Source: Sedimentisphaerales bacterium (lineage in GTDB: Bacteria > Planctomycetota > Phycisphaerae > Sedimentisphaerales > SM23-30). From it: a stretch of DNA of 60,376 nt. The notes beneath the pieces were generated by a model. That model was not told the DNA's origin and ran no database searches. It saw nothing but the letters and a program-made list of their open reading frames with translations. Within the stretch, counting starts at the first letter, position 1. Each line of letters begins with the position of its first letter. The stretch spans positions 1 through 60,376 of the forward strand of contig JAFGKT010000036.1 of assembly GCA_016928435.1 (NCBI GenBank), in the 5' to 3' direction. Position numbers and translations under genes: made by a program. Of this stretch, positions 44,367 to 54,206 are shown piece after piece.

Positions 44367-46136
44367 CTAAACCAACACATTCACGTTCTCAAACGTCAAC
44401 TCCTGCCATTCATCCCCCCCCGCCGAGCCTTCTACAATACCATCAGTACCGCCGGCGGAAAAATATGGGCCTCCGTGCCCCTGGCTTTCCGTGTCGTCCA
44501 GTGACTGCCATACGTATTGCTGCCCTTCCGATTGGCTTTGCCCCTGGTAACTGTCTTGCTGTGAGCCTTGTTGTGATCCTTGCCCCCTACCGCTGCCGTC
44601 TTGGTTATCAGCGTTTTGTCCGTTTGCGTCCGAGCGTACATCCATACGCAGTTGCACATCGATTTTCGCGTTGCCCATCCCCTGGCTTTCCAACGCCGCT
44701 CGCAATTCCGAAGCGTTTTGTTGCAGCAATTCTTGCGCACGAGGCGTACTGGCTTCAAAACGAAGCGTCAACCCTTGCGAATCCTGCCGGATATCCACTC
44801 GCAACGTCCCTAACTCCGCGGGCTGTAAACTAATCTGTATTCGCGATGAACCCCGAGTATAAGCCGTGCGCGCCATACGCACAATATTATCCACATTTTC
44901 CTGCATCTCAACCGGATGCTCCCGTTCCATCGCCGCCGCGAAATTAACCTTTGCGCCATCACTTCCCGAAACTGCCGAAGATTCACCGCTAACCGCTGTC
45001 AATGCGCTCCCGTCGTATCTCTGATGACGCTGCTGAGAAAAGTCATTACCTGCCTGTCCACCACTTATGGTCGATTCGACTTTGACCACCGCTTCCGCCC
45101 CGATCTCAGCATCGACTTGTGATATATTAACGCCGCTATTATTTGAGCGTTCCGTTTTGTGTGAATCTGTGTCTGGTTCGACAACTTGCTGTTCTACAAC
45201 GCTATCCGGACGATTAACGCTCGGCAACTTCGATTCAACCATCGGCATCGCATCCGCCTGCGCAGCCCCACCTTCCACAGGCTTCTGGCCACTCTCTGCG
45301 ACCTCCGCTCCCGTATCCGCTGACGCTTCAACATTACCCGTCAACGTTTCAATAACCTCTTTCGGATTGACTGCTTTTCCCTCTTGCTCACCTTGAACAA
45401 CAGGCTGCGAATTATTGGTCACATCACTCAATTTAGTCGTGTTCTGTTCCGGTTTAGGCAAAGCTTGCCCGTTCTCGTCGCTCGGCAAAGCCTCTAGCGT
45501 TCCCTTAGCCGCCGTAGTTGCCTCCCCCCCCGCCGCCGCAGCAGCGTCATCGCCTTCGCCGTCAACCATCGCTACCCCAGCCGCCGCGGTTCCGCTCGCG
45601 ACAACATTCTCTTGTACTGCTGTGCCATTCGCGTCTTCTGCACCATCGGTCACTTGCCCAACCGCCGCCGCGTCAACCTCTAATCCAGCGTCAACCACCG
45701 GCTCAACAACCGCCTCCCCCATCACCGCGTTATCATCAACATTCGACAATTCCTGCTCGCTCCCCGCCGCTGGATCAACATTATCGTCCGGATTCTCATC
45801 CACTGCTTCCGGCTCCACCGAATCTTCGATAGGCATCTCCTCCACCGGCTCAACTTCACTTCCATCATCAATAGAAATATCGTCAACAACCGTCAACTCA
45901 TCATCGACAACCTCGTTTACAGCACCATCGTCAGCCCGCTTCGGCGCATCTGTCGCCGACTCAATCGCATCCCGGCCGCCCGTCGATGAACGTTTGTCCA
46001 CCGCCGAAGCCTTCGTCTGCGAATATGCCGCGTCAAGAACCGCGCCAAACACTCCCGCGTCAGCCTGATCGTTGCCTTGCCGATGAGCCATGAAGTCCCA
46101 GTTCGACGTCTCTACTTTTTGTACCTTAACTTGCAT
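44367..46136 (-). CDS. fliK: FliK-type flagellar hook-length control protein
   Basis: The 589-residue protein is mostly low-complexity and acidic (Asp/Glu/Val/Ala-rich up to about residue 400), as expected for the extended ruler part of FliK. The conserved C-terminal domain contains GSSRIQISLQPAELGTLRVDI and RFEASTPRAQELLQQNASELR, which contacts FlhB to switch export specificity. A Gly/Gln-rich tail (GSQQGSQQDSYQGQSQS) follows. It lies 27 bases before flgD. The composition bias of this gene produces long false frames on the opposite strand. Confidence 0.88.
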   Translation of the reverse strand: MQVKVQKVETSNWDFMAHRQGNDQADAGVFGAVLDAAYSQTKASAVDKRSSTGGRDAIESATDAPKRADDGAVNEVVDDELTVVDDISIDDGSEVEPVEEMPIEDSVEPEAVDENPDDNVDPAAGSEQELSNVDDNAVMGEAVVEPVVDAGLEVDAAAVGQVTDGAEDANGTAVQENVVASGTAAAGVAMVDGEGDDAAAAAGGEATTAAKGTLEALPSDENGQALPKPEQNTTKLSDVTNNSQPVVQGEQEGKAVNPKEVIETLTGNVEASADTGAEVAESGQKPVEGGAAQADAMPMVESKLPSVNRPDSVVEQQVVEPDTDSHKTERSNNSGVNISQVDAEIGAEAVVKVESTISGGQAGNDFSQQRHQRYDGSALTAVSGESSAVSGSDGAKVNFAAAMEREHPVEMQENVDNIVRMARTAYTRGSSRIQISLQPAELGTLRVDIRQDSQGLTLRFEASTPRAQELLQQNASELRAALESQGMGNAKIDVQLRMDVRSDANGQNADNQDGSGRGQGSQQGSQQDSYQGQSQSEGQQYVWQSLDDTESQGHGGPYFSAGGTDGIVEGSAGGDEWQELTFENVNVLV

Positions 46137-46206
46137 TATCTTCTCAAAATTCCTTAACGCCTCAAGCCGCTGTCCGTTACACCGCTATCTAAATTCCCTA
46201 AGAACC

Positions 46207-46857
46207 CTAATTATTACTAGCCACGTCCGGCAGCGCGCCGAAATCCTCACCGCGCTCCAACAACTGCAACATCGCTACACGCCGCGACTGCTCCTCAGGT
46301 GTGCGAAAACGTTCCAAAATCGCCGTCGAAACATCAGCTCGCATCGCCCGCAAATATCGAACCGCTTCTTCGTTCGTCATCTGCATGAAATCATCTTTCG
46401 CTAATCGCGGATTCATACGCGAGTAATTGTCCAATGCCGCCTGAAAACCAGCGTCACGAGATTCTTCCCGCATCGCCTGAACTTGCTCATCAAAAACTCG
46501 CTGAACTTCCGCAAGCTCCGACCGCTCCTCAGTCAAACCCTGCTGAGCCAGAGATACCGTCGTCGAAAGATCACGCAATAACTGAATCTGACGCAGCAAC
46601 TCCCGCGTCAGTATCTCTTGCTCGATTTCCGCCTGAGCGATACGCGCCGCCGCCGCCTGCGGATCCTCTTCAGCTTCTTCTTCAACTTCTTCTTCTGGAG
46701 GCGGAACCAACTTCTCACCTTGCCAGGTCGCCAAGTATTGTTCCATCCGGTCCGGCGTGAACCTGCCCGTGGCCAAACCGTAACCGATCAGACCCAAAGC
46801 CGTCAATGCGTGCAAAAGCAACAGCATCCACAACATTTTCAGTATGTTTTTACCCAT
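46207..46857 (-). CDS. MotE-like flagellar coiled-coil membrane protein
   Basis: The 216-residue product has a short N-terminal membrane helix (LKMLWMLLLLHALTALGLIGYG), an acidic stretch (EEEVEEEAEED), a long coiled coil (residues 75-145) and a C-terminal helical segment NYSRMNPRLAKDDFMQMTNEEAVRYL resembling the MgtE-N-like domain of MotE. Genes of this type often sit between fliJ and fliK. A role as periplasmic or membrane-bound chaperone or scaffold is inferred from the family and position; the match is moderate. Confidence 0.6.
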   Translation of the reverse strand: MGKNILKMLWMLLLLHALTALGLIGYGLATGRFTPDRMEQYLATWQGEKLVPPPEEEVEEEAEEDPQAAAARIAQAEIEQEILTRELLRQIQLLRDLSTTVSLAQQGLTEERSELAEVQRVFDEQVQAMREESRDAGFQAALDNYSRMNPRLAKDDFMQMTNEEAVRYLRAMRADVSTAILERFRTPEEQSRRVAMLQLLERGEDFGALPDVASNN

Positions 46858-46896
46858 CTATGTCTAACTTCCTATCATGCCCTGCCCATCAACCGA

Positions 46897-47352
46897 TCAG
46901 GCCGAAACAGTCTTACGCAAAAATATATTCTTGCTTATCTCGTCTTGTTCCCGAGCTTCTGCTAGCTGCAATTCATAATCGTAACGCTCACGCCGTTTTT
47001 GCTTCAACTTCTCTAAAACCTTCGTTTCTTTCGCGGCTTCCGCCAATTCATGCCGAGCTATCATCAGTTGCTTCTGTATCTCTTTAACATTTTGCACTCG
47101 CTGCTGGATCGCTTGTTGTATATGAGTCACATAACTGCGATAGTTGCCAAACCACGAAACATCGATCTGGCCCGAAGCACGCTGCTTTTTTAATATCTCA
47201 CCTTGTTCACGCATCGCCGCGTTCAGTTCCAGAGCTTCCTGCTGCTGCTGATTGATCTGCTGCACTAGCTCAGCCACCACACGTTTCTTCTGACCTTCAA
47301 CTTGCTCACGAAGCTTCAATAGTGTTTGTAGTCTAAACTCGAATTTCTTCAT
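46897..47352 (-). CDS. fliJ: FliJ, flagellar export chaperone
   Basis: The 151-residue protein is almost entirely two long heptad-rich helices (KKFEFRLQTLLKLREQVEGQ at the start, then Gln/Glu-rich repeats), the antiparallel coiled coil of FliJ that resembles the gamma stalk of ATP synthases. It sits in the FliI ring and helps energise export. It lies 78 bases after fliI, with a short hairpin between. Confidence 0.88.
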   Translation of the reverse strand: MKKFEFRLQTLLKLREQVEGQKKRVVAELVQQINQQQQEALELNAAMREQGEILKKQRASGQIDVSWFGNYRSYVTHIQQAIQQRVQNVKEIQKQLMIARHELAEAAKETKVLEKLKQKRRERYDYELQLAEAREQDEISKNIFLRKTVSA

Positions 47353-47388
47353 TATGCCTTATCCGTAACACTAAGACAGTCAAACCCA

Positions 47389-47414
47389 GTAGGATGGGCT
47401 CATCAGCCCATGCT
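47389..47414. repeat. Dispersed hairpin repeat, short copy (fliI-fliJ gap)
   Basis: ATGGGCT pairs with AGCCCAT around a four-base loop within GTAGGATGGGCTCATCAGCC. It is the shortest member of the GTAGGGTGGG family and lies between two genes of the operon. Confidence 0.55.
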
Positions 47415-47430
47415 GTAATTCTTACTCCAA

Positions 47431-48891
47431 TCACAGCCCAGCCATCATTCTTTCCAGGCCGGCCGATTGGTTATCCTTGGTTTTTTGCTTAGCTTCCTTT
47501 TTTTGTTTCGCCGCCGCCTGAGCCTCTGTCGAAACCCTACGCTGCGAACCTTGGCTCTGCTGAGATATTTTCTGAATTAGATTTCTCAAAGCGTCAATCG
47601 CTTGTTGTGCCGTAACTTTCTCAGCCATACCTTGCTGTAAAAAATCATCAATCAAGCCATGCGCCTGCACCGCCATGTCAAACTCCGCGTTGCTGCCCGG
47701 CGAATAAGCTCCAATGTTCACCAAATCCTCGATGTCCCGATAAACCGCGATCAACCGAGTTATCTCCCGCGCCCACAATGCCTGCTGATCATTCGCGATG
47801 TCAGGCATCACTCGGCTGATACTCTCCAAAATATCTATCGCTGGATAATGACCACGATTCGCCAAATTGCGCGAAAGCCATAAATGCCCGTCCAGCAGCC
47901 CACGCATCGCGTCCGCGATCGGCTCACTCAAATCATCCCCTTCAACCAAAATCGTATAAAAACCCGTAATACTGCCGCTTTGAGCCTTGCCGCAACGTTC
48001 CACTAAACTGGGCAACAACGCGAAAACGCTCGGCGTATAACCTTTCGTCGCCGGAGGCTCGCCCAATGCCAAACCTATCTGACGCTGAGCCATCGCGATG
48101 CGGGTAATCGAGTCCATCAGCAGTAAAACATCTTTACCTGCGTCCCGGAAAAACTCCGCGATTGTTGTCGCCAGCAGCGCCGCGTGAATCCGCAATGGCG
48201 CCGGATCATCCGAAGTACTCACAACCACCACCGAATGCGACAAACCATCAGGACCCAGTTCCTTTTCGATAAATTCCCGCACTTCTCGCCCGCGCTCACC
48301 CACCAACGCGATCACCGAAACATCCGCTGATGTAAAACGACTAATCATCCCCAGCAGAACACTCTTGCCAACACCAGGACCGCTGAAAATCCCCATTCGT
48401 TGGCCGCGACCGCAAGCCATCAACGCGTCAACCGCCCGAATACCTGTGCCTATCTGGGTGTTAATCCGCGCCCGAGCCAAAGGCTGCAAACGCTCAGCGA
48501 TCAACGGCGACTTCGTTTGGCAAAGCAAGGGACCACAACCATCAATCGGTTCACCCCGCCCATTTATAACACGACCCAGAAGCTCCGGACCAACAGCAAC
48601 CGCCGGATGACTCTCCACACAAAAAACCGGATCGCCCGAAGCAATCCCAATCATATCCGCTAAAGGCATCAAAACCGCCGCCGAACCGTGGAAGCCAATC
48701 AGCTCCGCTGGAATAACATTCCCCGTACGCGTCCTAATTTCGCATTGGGCCGAAATTGGTGCGCAAAACCCTTCAACCTCAACCGTCAAACCCGTCAAGC
48801 CCGTGACTCGACCAGTTACCGCCAAGGTCTGCGCGCGACCGACCGTTGCCTGTCGCTTGTCCCAATTATTATTTGCTTCCAACGCTGCCAT
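47431..48891 (-). CDS. fliI: FliI, flagellum-specific export ATPase
   Basis: The 486-residue product is a hexameric F1-beta-like ATPase. The P-loop is GIFSGPGVGKSVLLGMI near residue 170, followed by ALVGERGREVREFIE, VLLLMDSITRIAMAQRQIGLALGEPPATKGYTPSVFALL and the C-terminal helical domain. It unfolds and feeds substrates to the export gate with FliH and FliJ. The last 45 residues are Gln/Lys-rich and longer than usual. ATG 48891 is preferred over a TTG two codons earlier (GAAG seven bases upstream). Confidence 0.96.
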   Translation of the reverse strand: MAALEANNNWDKRQATVGRAQTLAVTGRVTGLTGLTVEVEGFCAPISAQCEIRTRTGNVIPAELIGFHGSAAVLMPLADMIGIASGDPVFCVESHPAVAVGPELLGRVINGRGEPIDGCGPLLCQTKSPLIAERLQPLARARINTQIGTGIRAVDALMACGRGQRMGIFSGPGVGKSVLLGMISRFTSADVSVIALVGERGREVREFIEKELGPDGLSHSVVVVSTSDDPAPLRIHAALLATTIAEFFRDAGKDVLLLMDSITRIAMAQRQIGLALGEPPATKGYTPSVFALLPSLVERCGKAQSGSITGFYTILVEGDDLSEPIADAMRGLLDGHLWLSRNLANRGHYPAIDILESISRVMPDIANDQQALWAREITRLIAVYRDIEDLVNIGAYSPGSNAEFDMAVQAHGLIDDFLQQGMAEKVTAQQAIDALRNLIQKISQQSQGSQRRVSTEAQAAAKQKKEAKQKTKDNQSAGLERMMAGL

Positions 48892-48921
48892 AATCAAACT
48901 TCGATCTTTGCCTATATTTCT

Positions 48922-49692
48922 TTACACCAAAACCTCTTCACGCTGCTCAACCTCGGCTTCACCCTGCGCCCCCGCCGTCCTAGCACCTTTTGTATCCGTC
49001 ATCATGAGCTGCGCCACAATCCGATCTATCTGCGTTTCTAGTTGAGCGTCAACCCCGCCATGTTCCGTCGTCAGACAGCAGCCGCCAGGCAGCACATCCT
49101 CGCACGCCTCAACCGTAATCGAAGCAAAACTGCCAAACGCCTTATCTGTACTGCCCAGCAACTTTTCTATCGCTTCCAGATGACTCGGATGAACTTGTAC
49201 CCGAACATCGGTCCGCTGATTCACCAATTCCAACGCCGCCTTAACGTTCTCCATCGTTATGTTAGCGTCCAGCTTACCGCTCTGCTTGATAACTTTCTCC
49301 GCTATCGCTAACACCAAAGCCACCACCCCCTGCTCCGCCTGCCAAATCAAATTCTGCTTGACCTGGTCAAATTGCCCCAAAACCTGCTGCATCATTTCGA
49401 TACTCGACCGCGTTTGTTCCGCGTATTTCTCCTGAGCTTCTTCCAAAGCTTGCGCCGTCCCCGCTTTGTGACCTTCCGCGAAACCCGCTTTGTGACCTGC
49501 CGAGCGACCTTCTTGCTCAACCTGCTTACGTTGCTGCTCTATCTCGACCGCAGCGTCAGCCAATATCCGATCACGCTCCGCCTTCGCTGCTGCGATAATA
49601 CGACGAGCTTCCTTTTCGATGTCGTCCAGATTGAATCTCTCGATCCCGCTGAAGTTCATCTTCTTTATCTCTGTAACTTTAACTACCGCCAT
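48922..49692 (-). CDS. fliH: FliH, negative regulator and stator stalk of FliI
   Basis: The 256-residue protein has a Gln/Glu-rich coiled-coil start (residues 30-100, with HKAGFAEGHKAGTAQA showing the GxxxG-like pattern of FliH). A C-terminal domain with VVALVLAIAEKVIKQ, VQVHPSHLEAIEKLL and VLPGGCCLTTEHGGVDAQLETQID follows, related to the delta and b subunits of ATP synthases. It dimerises, binds FliI and anchors it to FliN. The gene order fliG-fliH-fliI-fliJ is standard. Confidence 0.92.
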   Translation of the reverse strand: MAVVKVTEIKKMNFSGIERFNLDDIEKEARRIIAAAKAERDRILADAAVEIEQQRKQVEQEGRSAGHKAGFAEGHKAGTAQALEEAQEKYAEQTRSSIEMMQQVLGQFDQVKQNLIWQAEQGVVALVLAIAEKVIKQSGKLDANITMENVKAALELVNQRTDVRVQVHPSHLEAIEKLLGSTDKAFGSFASITVEACEDVLPGGCCLTTEHGGVDAQLETQIDRIVAQLMMTDTKGARTAGAQGEAEVEQREEVLV

Positions 49693-49739
49693 TATACTTC
49701 TCTAAAATTAACTCTAATCCAACCGTTTATAATCTAACA

Positions 49740-49975
49740 ACCCCAACGCCATCTATACAAAGCCGCATCTATTCGTGTCCATTCGTTATCATTCTTGGTT
49801 ATCTTCTGCTTTCTTTCGTGATCTTCAAAAACTTCGTGTGCAGTTCTTGCTACCCTTACCTTCTGCACCAATTCATCGCTCAGATATCTCCTTGTCACGC
49901 GAACTGCCTTTGGCAAACCAAATTCTTATTAGTGAAAATTAGTGTTCATTCGTGGTTCTTCTCAATGGGAACGGT
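49740..49975 (-). repeat. Dispersed repeat with 10-base CACTAAT/CACGAAT units, copy 2 (fliG-fliH gap)
   Basis: It fills the 295-base gap 49693-49987. Like copy 1 it contains CTATTCGTGTCCATTCGT and ends with TTATTAGTGAAAATTAGTG followed by TTCATTCGTGG. A short frame inside it is a by-product of the repeat. Confidence 0.65.
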
Positions 49976-49987
49976 TACAACCAAACC

Positions 49988-51007
49988 TTACCCAACCATC
50001 TCCGACTCGCCTCCGCGACCTTGAATAATCAACTCGCCCGCGTCTTCAAGCCGCCGTACTACATCGACAATCTTCTGTTGCGCCGCTTCCACATCCGATA
50101 GTCGAACCGGACCCATATAATCCATGTCCTCCTTGATAAGCTGAACCGCTCGCTCCGACATGTTCGAGAATATCTTCTCTTTCAAATCTTCGCTCGCCGT
50201 CTTCAACGCCAAAGAAAGATCGTCATTGTCAACTTCCTTAAGTACACTCTGAACACCTTTGTCATTCACCAGCAAGACATCCTCAAACACAAACATCAAC
50301 CGGCGAATGTGTTCCACTAAGTCCGGATCATCGCTTTCCAAACTTTCCAGAATACCCTTCTCTGTCGAACGGTCCGCCAAGTTCAAAATCGATGCCGCCG
50401 CCTCAACACCACCAGCCGTGTCAAACGTCTGAGATACAATATCACTCAAACGAGATTCCAAACCAGCCTCAACCTCACGAATAACTTCCGGATTCGTTTG
50501 GTCCATCGACGCGATACGCTTTATTACCTCTACCTGCTTCTGCTGAGCCAGGTTGTGCAAAATCTCCGCTGATTTGTCCGCGGGCATATGAGCTAATATC
50601 AAAGCGATAGTCTGCGGATGCTCGTCTTGGATAAACGTCAAAACGTTGTCAGAATCAGCTTTCTGTAAAAACTGAAATGGAGTCTTTTGAATGTGCTGCG
50701 TCACTTGACGCAAAATATCGTTGGCTTCCTCGGGCGGCAGACTTCTTTCCAGCAAACTCTGAGCATAAGAAATACCACCCTGCTCCAAAAACCGCCGTGC
50801 TAATGCCAAATTGTAAAACTCACCCAAAGCCCGGTCTTGCTCAGTCGTGCGAACCGTGTCTATGCTCGCTAACTCGCGGGAAACCTCTTCGATTTGTTCG
50901 CGGTGCAGCTTGGGCATCACCTCCGCGGCAATCTCTTGGCCCAGTGAAAGCAAAACTATCGCCGCTTTGCGTACCCCAGGTATCTTAATGTCAGTATCTT
51001 CCGCCAT
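49988..51007 (-). CDS. fliG: FliG, flagellar motor switch protein
   Basis: The 339-residue product has the three FliG domains. The N-domain contains RKAAIVLLSLGQEIAAEVM, the middle domain the EHPQTIALILAHMPADKSAEIL signature and the C-domain the torque helix with charged residues (LALKTASEDLKEKIFSNMSERAVQLIKEDMD). It binds FliF and transmits torque from MotA. ATG 51007 gives the usual length; an upstream frame adds 18 residues with no similarity. It lies 66 bases after fliF. Confidence 0.96.
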   Translation of the reverse strand: MAEDTDIKIPGVRKAAIVLLSLGQEIAAEVMPKLHREQIEEVSRELASIDTVRTTEQDRALGEFYNLALARRFLEQGGISYAQSLLERSLPPEEANDILRQVTQHIQKTPFQFLQKADSDNVLTFIQDEHPQTIALILAHMPADKSAEILHNLAQQKQVEVIKRIASMDQTNPEVIREVEAGLESRLSDIVSQTFDTAGGVEAAASILNLADRSTEKGILESLESDDPDLVEHIRRLMFVFEDVLLVNDKGVQSVLKEVDNDDLSLALKTASEDLKEKIFSNMSERAVQLIKEDMDYMGPVRLSDVEAAQQKIVDVVRRLEDAGELIIQGRGGESEMVG

Positions 51008-51073
51008 TATCTTTTTCTGCCCTTTAAGTCCGTTGCCCAAAGCATATAATCCATCAACCAACTCACTCCGTCG

Positions 51074-52765
51074 TCAACTATCATCAGCTATCCACTTGCT
51101 CAACAGGGTCGCCGCGTTGTCCGGAGACTCCTTGACCATCTCGCGAATCTGTCGCAGAATGTTTTGCGAACGCATCGTATCAGGACTAACCTCCAGCCCC
51201 GACAAAACCGCGCCGCCGTCAACATCCGTCAAATTGCTGTCTTCCATGCTCAAGGCTTCAGGCGTCCGCACCGTACCCTGCAGCAAAGTCGTAGCTTCCT
51301 CTTCCGAAAGATCGACCGGCCCCGACGCCCTCCGAACCATCATCAACACCATAAAAAGCGATATCATCGCCAACGCCGAAACCGCGACATGCTTGGCGTA
51401 CTGCCGGAAAAAACCGCTCGCTGAGCCCGCCGCCAATTCATCAGAACCAGCCCCGAACGCCCCACCACCGGTAACATAACTCGAACCACCTTCGATAAAA
51501 CTGCTGTCGTAGTAGTAGTTCACTTCAATATTATCCGCTTCAGCGTCACTCAAACCCACTGACCGAAGAACCGTCGCCCGCAAAGATGGTAACTCCCGGG
51601 CAAACGCCGCCCGAACAATGTCGCTGCTGGGTTCACTGTCACTACCGGACTCCTGCTTCGCGATCGCCGCAAAATAACCGTAAGGAATACGAACCGTCGC
51701 CGTCAAACCTTCCGTACCGCCGACAGGCCGAATCTCCCGAGTCTCCATAGTCCCCGCAAAAGGCTGGCTCGTACTCGAACCTTCCTCTACTGTATCCGAC
51801 TGAGTATTGCCGCTGCCTTCATTAATGTCGCCAACATTCGCCATCACGCCCGGTTCATGCGATTGGCTTTCTGTGCTGCTCTCACTCAGCGAACTGTCAT
51901 TGGTAACTTTCGGATTCCAACTGCCTTCATTTTCCGCCAGAATCTCACGCGTCAGAGTCTCGGTACTAGTTGTGCGAATCCGGGCGTCAACCTGAACCAA
52001 TACATTCGGAATCCCCAATGCCGCGATAATCTTATCCCGAAAACTGTTTTCGTAACGAGTCTTCTCTTCTAGATATTCGCTCGAAATCTCAGTGCCCTCA
52101 GCCGCGATAGGATAAAGCACATCATCGATTACCACCGTCACGTTTTCCCGACGTACTCGGTTGACCGCACCCGCCACAATCGCCGCCGCCGTCAGTGCCG
52201 TCCTGCGATTGCCGCTGCCCCGACTTGCCATCTCTATCGTAACCGAGGCCGAAGCCGGAGGAGCGATATTACCAACACGCCTGTCACTGCCCGGATTGAT
52301 AATAACCTGCGCCGAACGAACGCCCGGACCATTACTAATCATCCGAGCCAACTCCGACTGCAATACAACCAAACGACGGTCCTGATGCACCGCGCTGCTA
52401 ACCAGCAAATCGGTGTTCTCAACCAAATATGACCACCCAATAGAAGTGTCTTCAGGCATTACTTGCTCCGCCGTCAATCGATAAAGCAATGCCCTCGACT
52501 CCGACTTCGGAACAAATAACATGTCCCCACGAATTTCATAGTCAACCATCCAACCATCCAACTTGTTCACTATACGAGCCATCTCGTCTTCGTTGAACGA
52601 TTGGTTCAATAACGGAACCATCTCGCGGGTCGCGGAATAACTGACCATCCACCATACCGCCCCGACCATAATAACAATCAATAGGCCGATGACCAAACGC
52701 TGGCTTGTAGTCAAGCCCGCTAACTGCCCTTTTACTTGTGCCGTGATGCGACGAAGGAACTCCAT
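51074..52765 (-). CDS. fliF: FliF, MS-ring protein
   Basis: The 563-residue protein has two transmembrane helices (about residues 25-45 and 455-475) with a large periplasmic part. The ring-building motifs include VKRARVVI-like sequence and SASVTIEMASRGSG. The C-terminal cytoplasmic tail (ILRQIREMVKESPDNAATLLSKWI) is the FliG-binding part. It forms the base of the basal body and is the first structure assembled. A Ser/Glu-rich segment (residues 280-335) replaces the usual linker. fliE lies 87 bases upstream and fliG downstream. Confidence 0.95.
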   Translation of the reverse strand: MEFLRRITAQVKGQLAGLTTSQRLVIGLLIVIMVGAVWWMVSYSATREMVPLLNQSFNEDEMARIVNKLDGWMVDYEIRGDMLFVPKSESRALLYRLTAEQVMPEDTSIGWSYLVENTDLLVSSAVHQDRRLVVLQSELARMISNGPGVRSAQVIINPGSDRRVGNIAPPASASVTIEMASRGSGNRRTALTAAAIVAGAVNRVRRENVTVVIDDVLYPIAAEGTEISSEYLEEKTRYENSFRDKIIAALGIPNVLVQVDARIRTTSTETLTREILAENEGSWNPKVTNDSSLSESSTESQSHEPGVMANVGDINEGSGNTQSDTVEEGSSTSQPFAGTMETREIRPVGGTEGLTATVRIPYGYFAAIAKQESGSDSEPSSDIVRAAFARELPSLRATVLRSVGLSDAEADNIEVNYYYDSSFIEGGSSYVTGGGAFGAGSDELAAGSASGFFRQYAKHVAVSALAMISLFMVLMMVRRASGPVDLSEEEATTLLQGTVRTPEALSMEDSNLTDVDGGAVLSGLEVSPDTMRSQNILRQIREMVKESPDNAATLLSKWIADDS

Positions 52766-52852
52766 TTCCTATTGTGCCTCTCATATTGCCGACTAATCGC
52801 CGGAACCTTGGTTTTCACTCCAAGAAAACCGTTGCCAATATCTCCTGAACCC

Positions 52853-53167
52853 TTACACCCTCATCTGCTTGATTTCGTCATACGCCGTCTCCAACTTGTT
52901 GCGTATCTGCATCAGAGTTTGAAACGCCAACTCCGCCTTTTTCACCGCCGTGAAAACCTCGGCCACGTTCTCCGTACGGTTCGTCGCCAAGTTCGTCATC
53001 GCTTCGTCCGCTTCCGATTGCAGGCGATTCACTTCGTTGATCGATTCCATCAATAACGACTTGAAACTCTGACCCGATTCAGTCTGTTGAGGCCCCTGCA
53101 GCGACTTGGAACCCTGGCTAGGCCCCAAAATCCCCGAACTGCTAATTCCTTGAAATTGATCTACCAT
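52853..53167 (-). CDS. fliE: FliE, hook-basal-body junction protein
   Basis: The 104-residue product has a Gly/Ser-rich start and a conserved C-terminal part: SFKSLLMESINEVNRLQSEAD and VFTAVKKAELAFQTLMQIRNKLETAYDEI, typical of FliE, which joins the MS ring to the rod. It lies between flgC and fliF as usual. Confidence 0.93.
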   Translation of the reverse strand: MVDQFQGISSSGILGPSQGSKSLQGPQQTESGQSFKSLLMESINEVNRLQSEADEAMTNLATNRTENVAEVFTAVKKAELAFQTLMQIRNKLETAYDEIKQMRV

Positions 53168-53237
53168 GATGATTTTCCTCTTGTCTTATTTCCACAGCCG
53201 AAGCTGATTACATATCCAGTTATCCTCAATCCTAATC

Positions 53238-53639
53238 CTATGCTAAAATCCTCAAAGAAGTATTGAACATATTCTTACTCAGATCAATCGCCGCTAAATT
53301 CGCTTCATATGCTCGCTGCGCTTCCATTGCGTTTACCGTCTCAACAAAGGTGTCAATGTCAGGCATCTTTACAAACCCGTCCGCGTTGGCGTAAGGGTTG
53401 TCAGGGTCTTCAACCCACTTAAAACTGTTTTGCCGTTCGATACTGCTTACGTGCACTCCGCGCCCGCTGTCGTCCCCTTCACTCATACCAACACTAAAAT
53501 TCACCGCCCGGCGTCTATAGGGCCCGTTTTCGTTCGCGTCCCACACAACATCCGCACTGGCGATGTTCATCGCCGCCGTATTAATCCGAATACGCTGCGC
53601 TACCATGCCCGACGTTGCGATATTTATTGAATTAAACAT
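53238..53639 (-). CDS. flgC: FlgC, proximal rod protein
   Basis: The 133-residue protein has the rod-family N-terminal helix (INIATSGMVAQRIRINTAAMNIASAD), the short beta part with FKWVEDPDNPYANADGFVKMPD and the C-terminal helix with VNAMEAQRAYEANLAAIDLSKNM. Length and order after flgB are normal. Confidence 0.95.
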   Translation of the reverse strand: MFNSINIATSGMVAQRIRINTAAMNIASADVVWDANENGPYRRRAVNFSVGMSEGDDSGRGVHVSSIERQNSFKWVEDPDNPYANADGFVKMPDIDTFVETVNAMEAQRAYEANLAAIDLSKNMFNTSLRILA

Positions 53640-53700
53640 ATTTTCTTATCTCAAATAAGCTGTTGTTCTAAAAACTGCTGCCCGCAAACCTCACCAATCA

Positions 53701-54138
53701 TCAAGGCCGCCCGCGAATCGCTGTCTCTAGTAAGTTGTATTGCTGACGAAGCATTTCAACCGCTACATTGTGCAGCATCGTGTTTTTCGCCATGTCGCTC
53801 ATCTGTTTTTCCACAAAACGGTTATTGCCGTCATGAAACAGTATATTGTTGTCTTCTACATAGCTAGGCGTCGTTTCCAGGTTGCCTTGAGCATCCCAAC
53901 TGTAATGCCGGGTTGACCGGGGCCTCAAAACATCACCCGTTCCCCGACGTTCCTTCTGCGCCGCCGCCTCACGCAAAGCGCCAAAAAACTCATCGCTAGG
54001 CAAATCACGCATTTTGTAGCCGACCGTGTCGAAGTTACTAACGTTGTCCACCAAAACCTCGTGCCGGGCTTGAGTAAAGCTCATCACTCTTTCAAGCACC
54101 CCCATCGCGCCACGATTGAACAAACCACTTAGTAACAT
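53701..54138 (-). CDS. flgB: FlgB, proximal rod protein
   Basis: The 145-residue product has the rod-protein N-terminus ERVMSFTQARHEVLVDNVSNFDTVGYK and the C-terminal ILFHDGNNRFVEKQMSDMAKNTMLHNVAVEML. It is the first gene of the flgB-flgC-fliE-fliF group and is preceded by a sigma-54 promoter about 60 bases upstream. ATG 54138 is preferred over a TTG two codons earlier. Confidence 0.94.
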   Translation of the reverse strand: MLLSGLFNRGAMGVLERVMSFTQARHEVLVDNVSNFDTVGYKMRDLPSDEFFGALREAAAQKERRGTGDVLRPRSTRHYSWDAQGNLETTPSYVEDNNILFHDGNNRFVEKQMSDMAKNTMLHNVAVEMLRQQYNLLETAIRGRP

Positions 54139-54206
54139 CGCCAAATAACCTACCTATGAAATCCAAATATTCCTAAAGCTATAGACAGACTCTCAAAAAA
54201 TACATT

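Noticed and set aside
45415-46068. 217-codon frame on the plus strand opposite fliK
   Set aside because: It is a Ser/Thr/Ala-rich mirror of the low-complexity fliK sequence, without a domain; the FliK C-terminal motif shows the minus strand is the coding one.
49734-49916. Short minus-strand frame between fliG and fliH
   Set aside because: It lies inside the CACTAAT/CACGAAT repeat and is a by-product of the repeat units.
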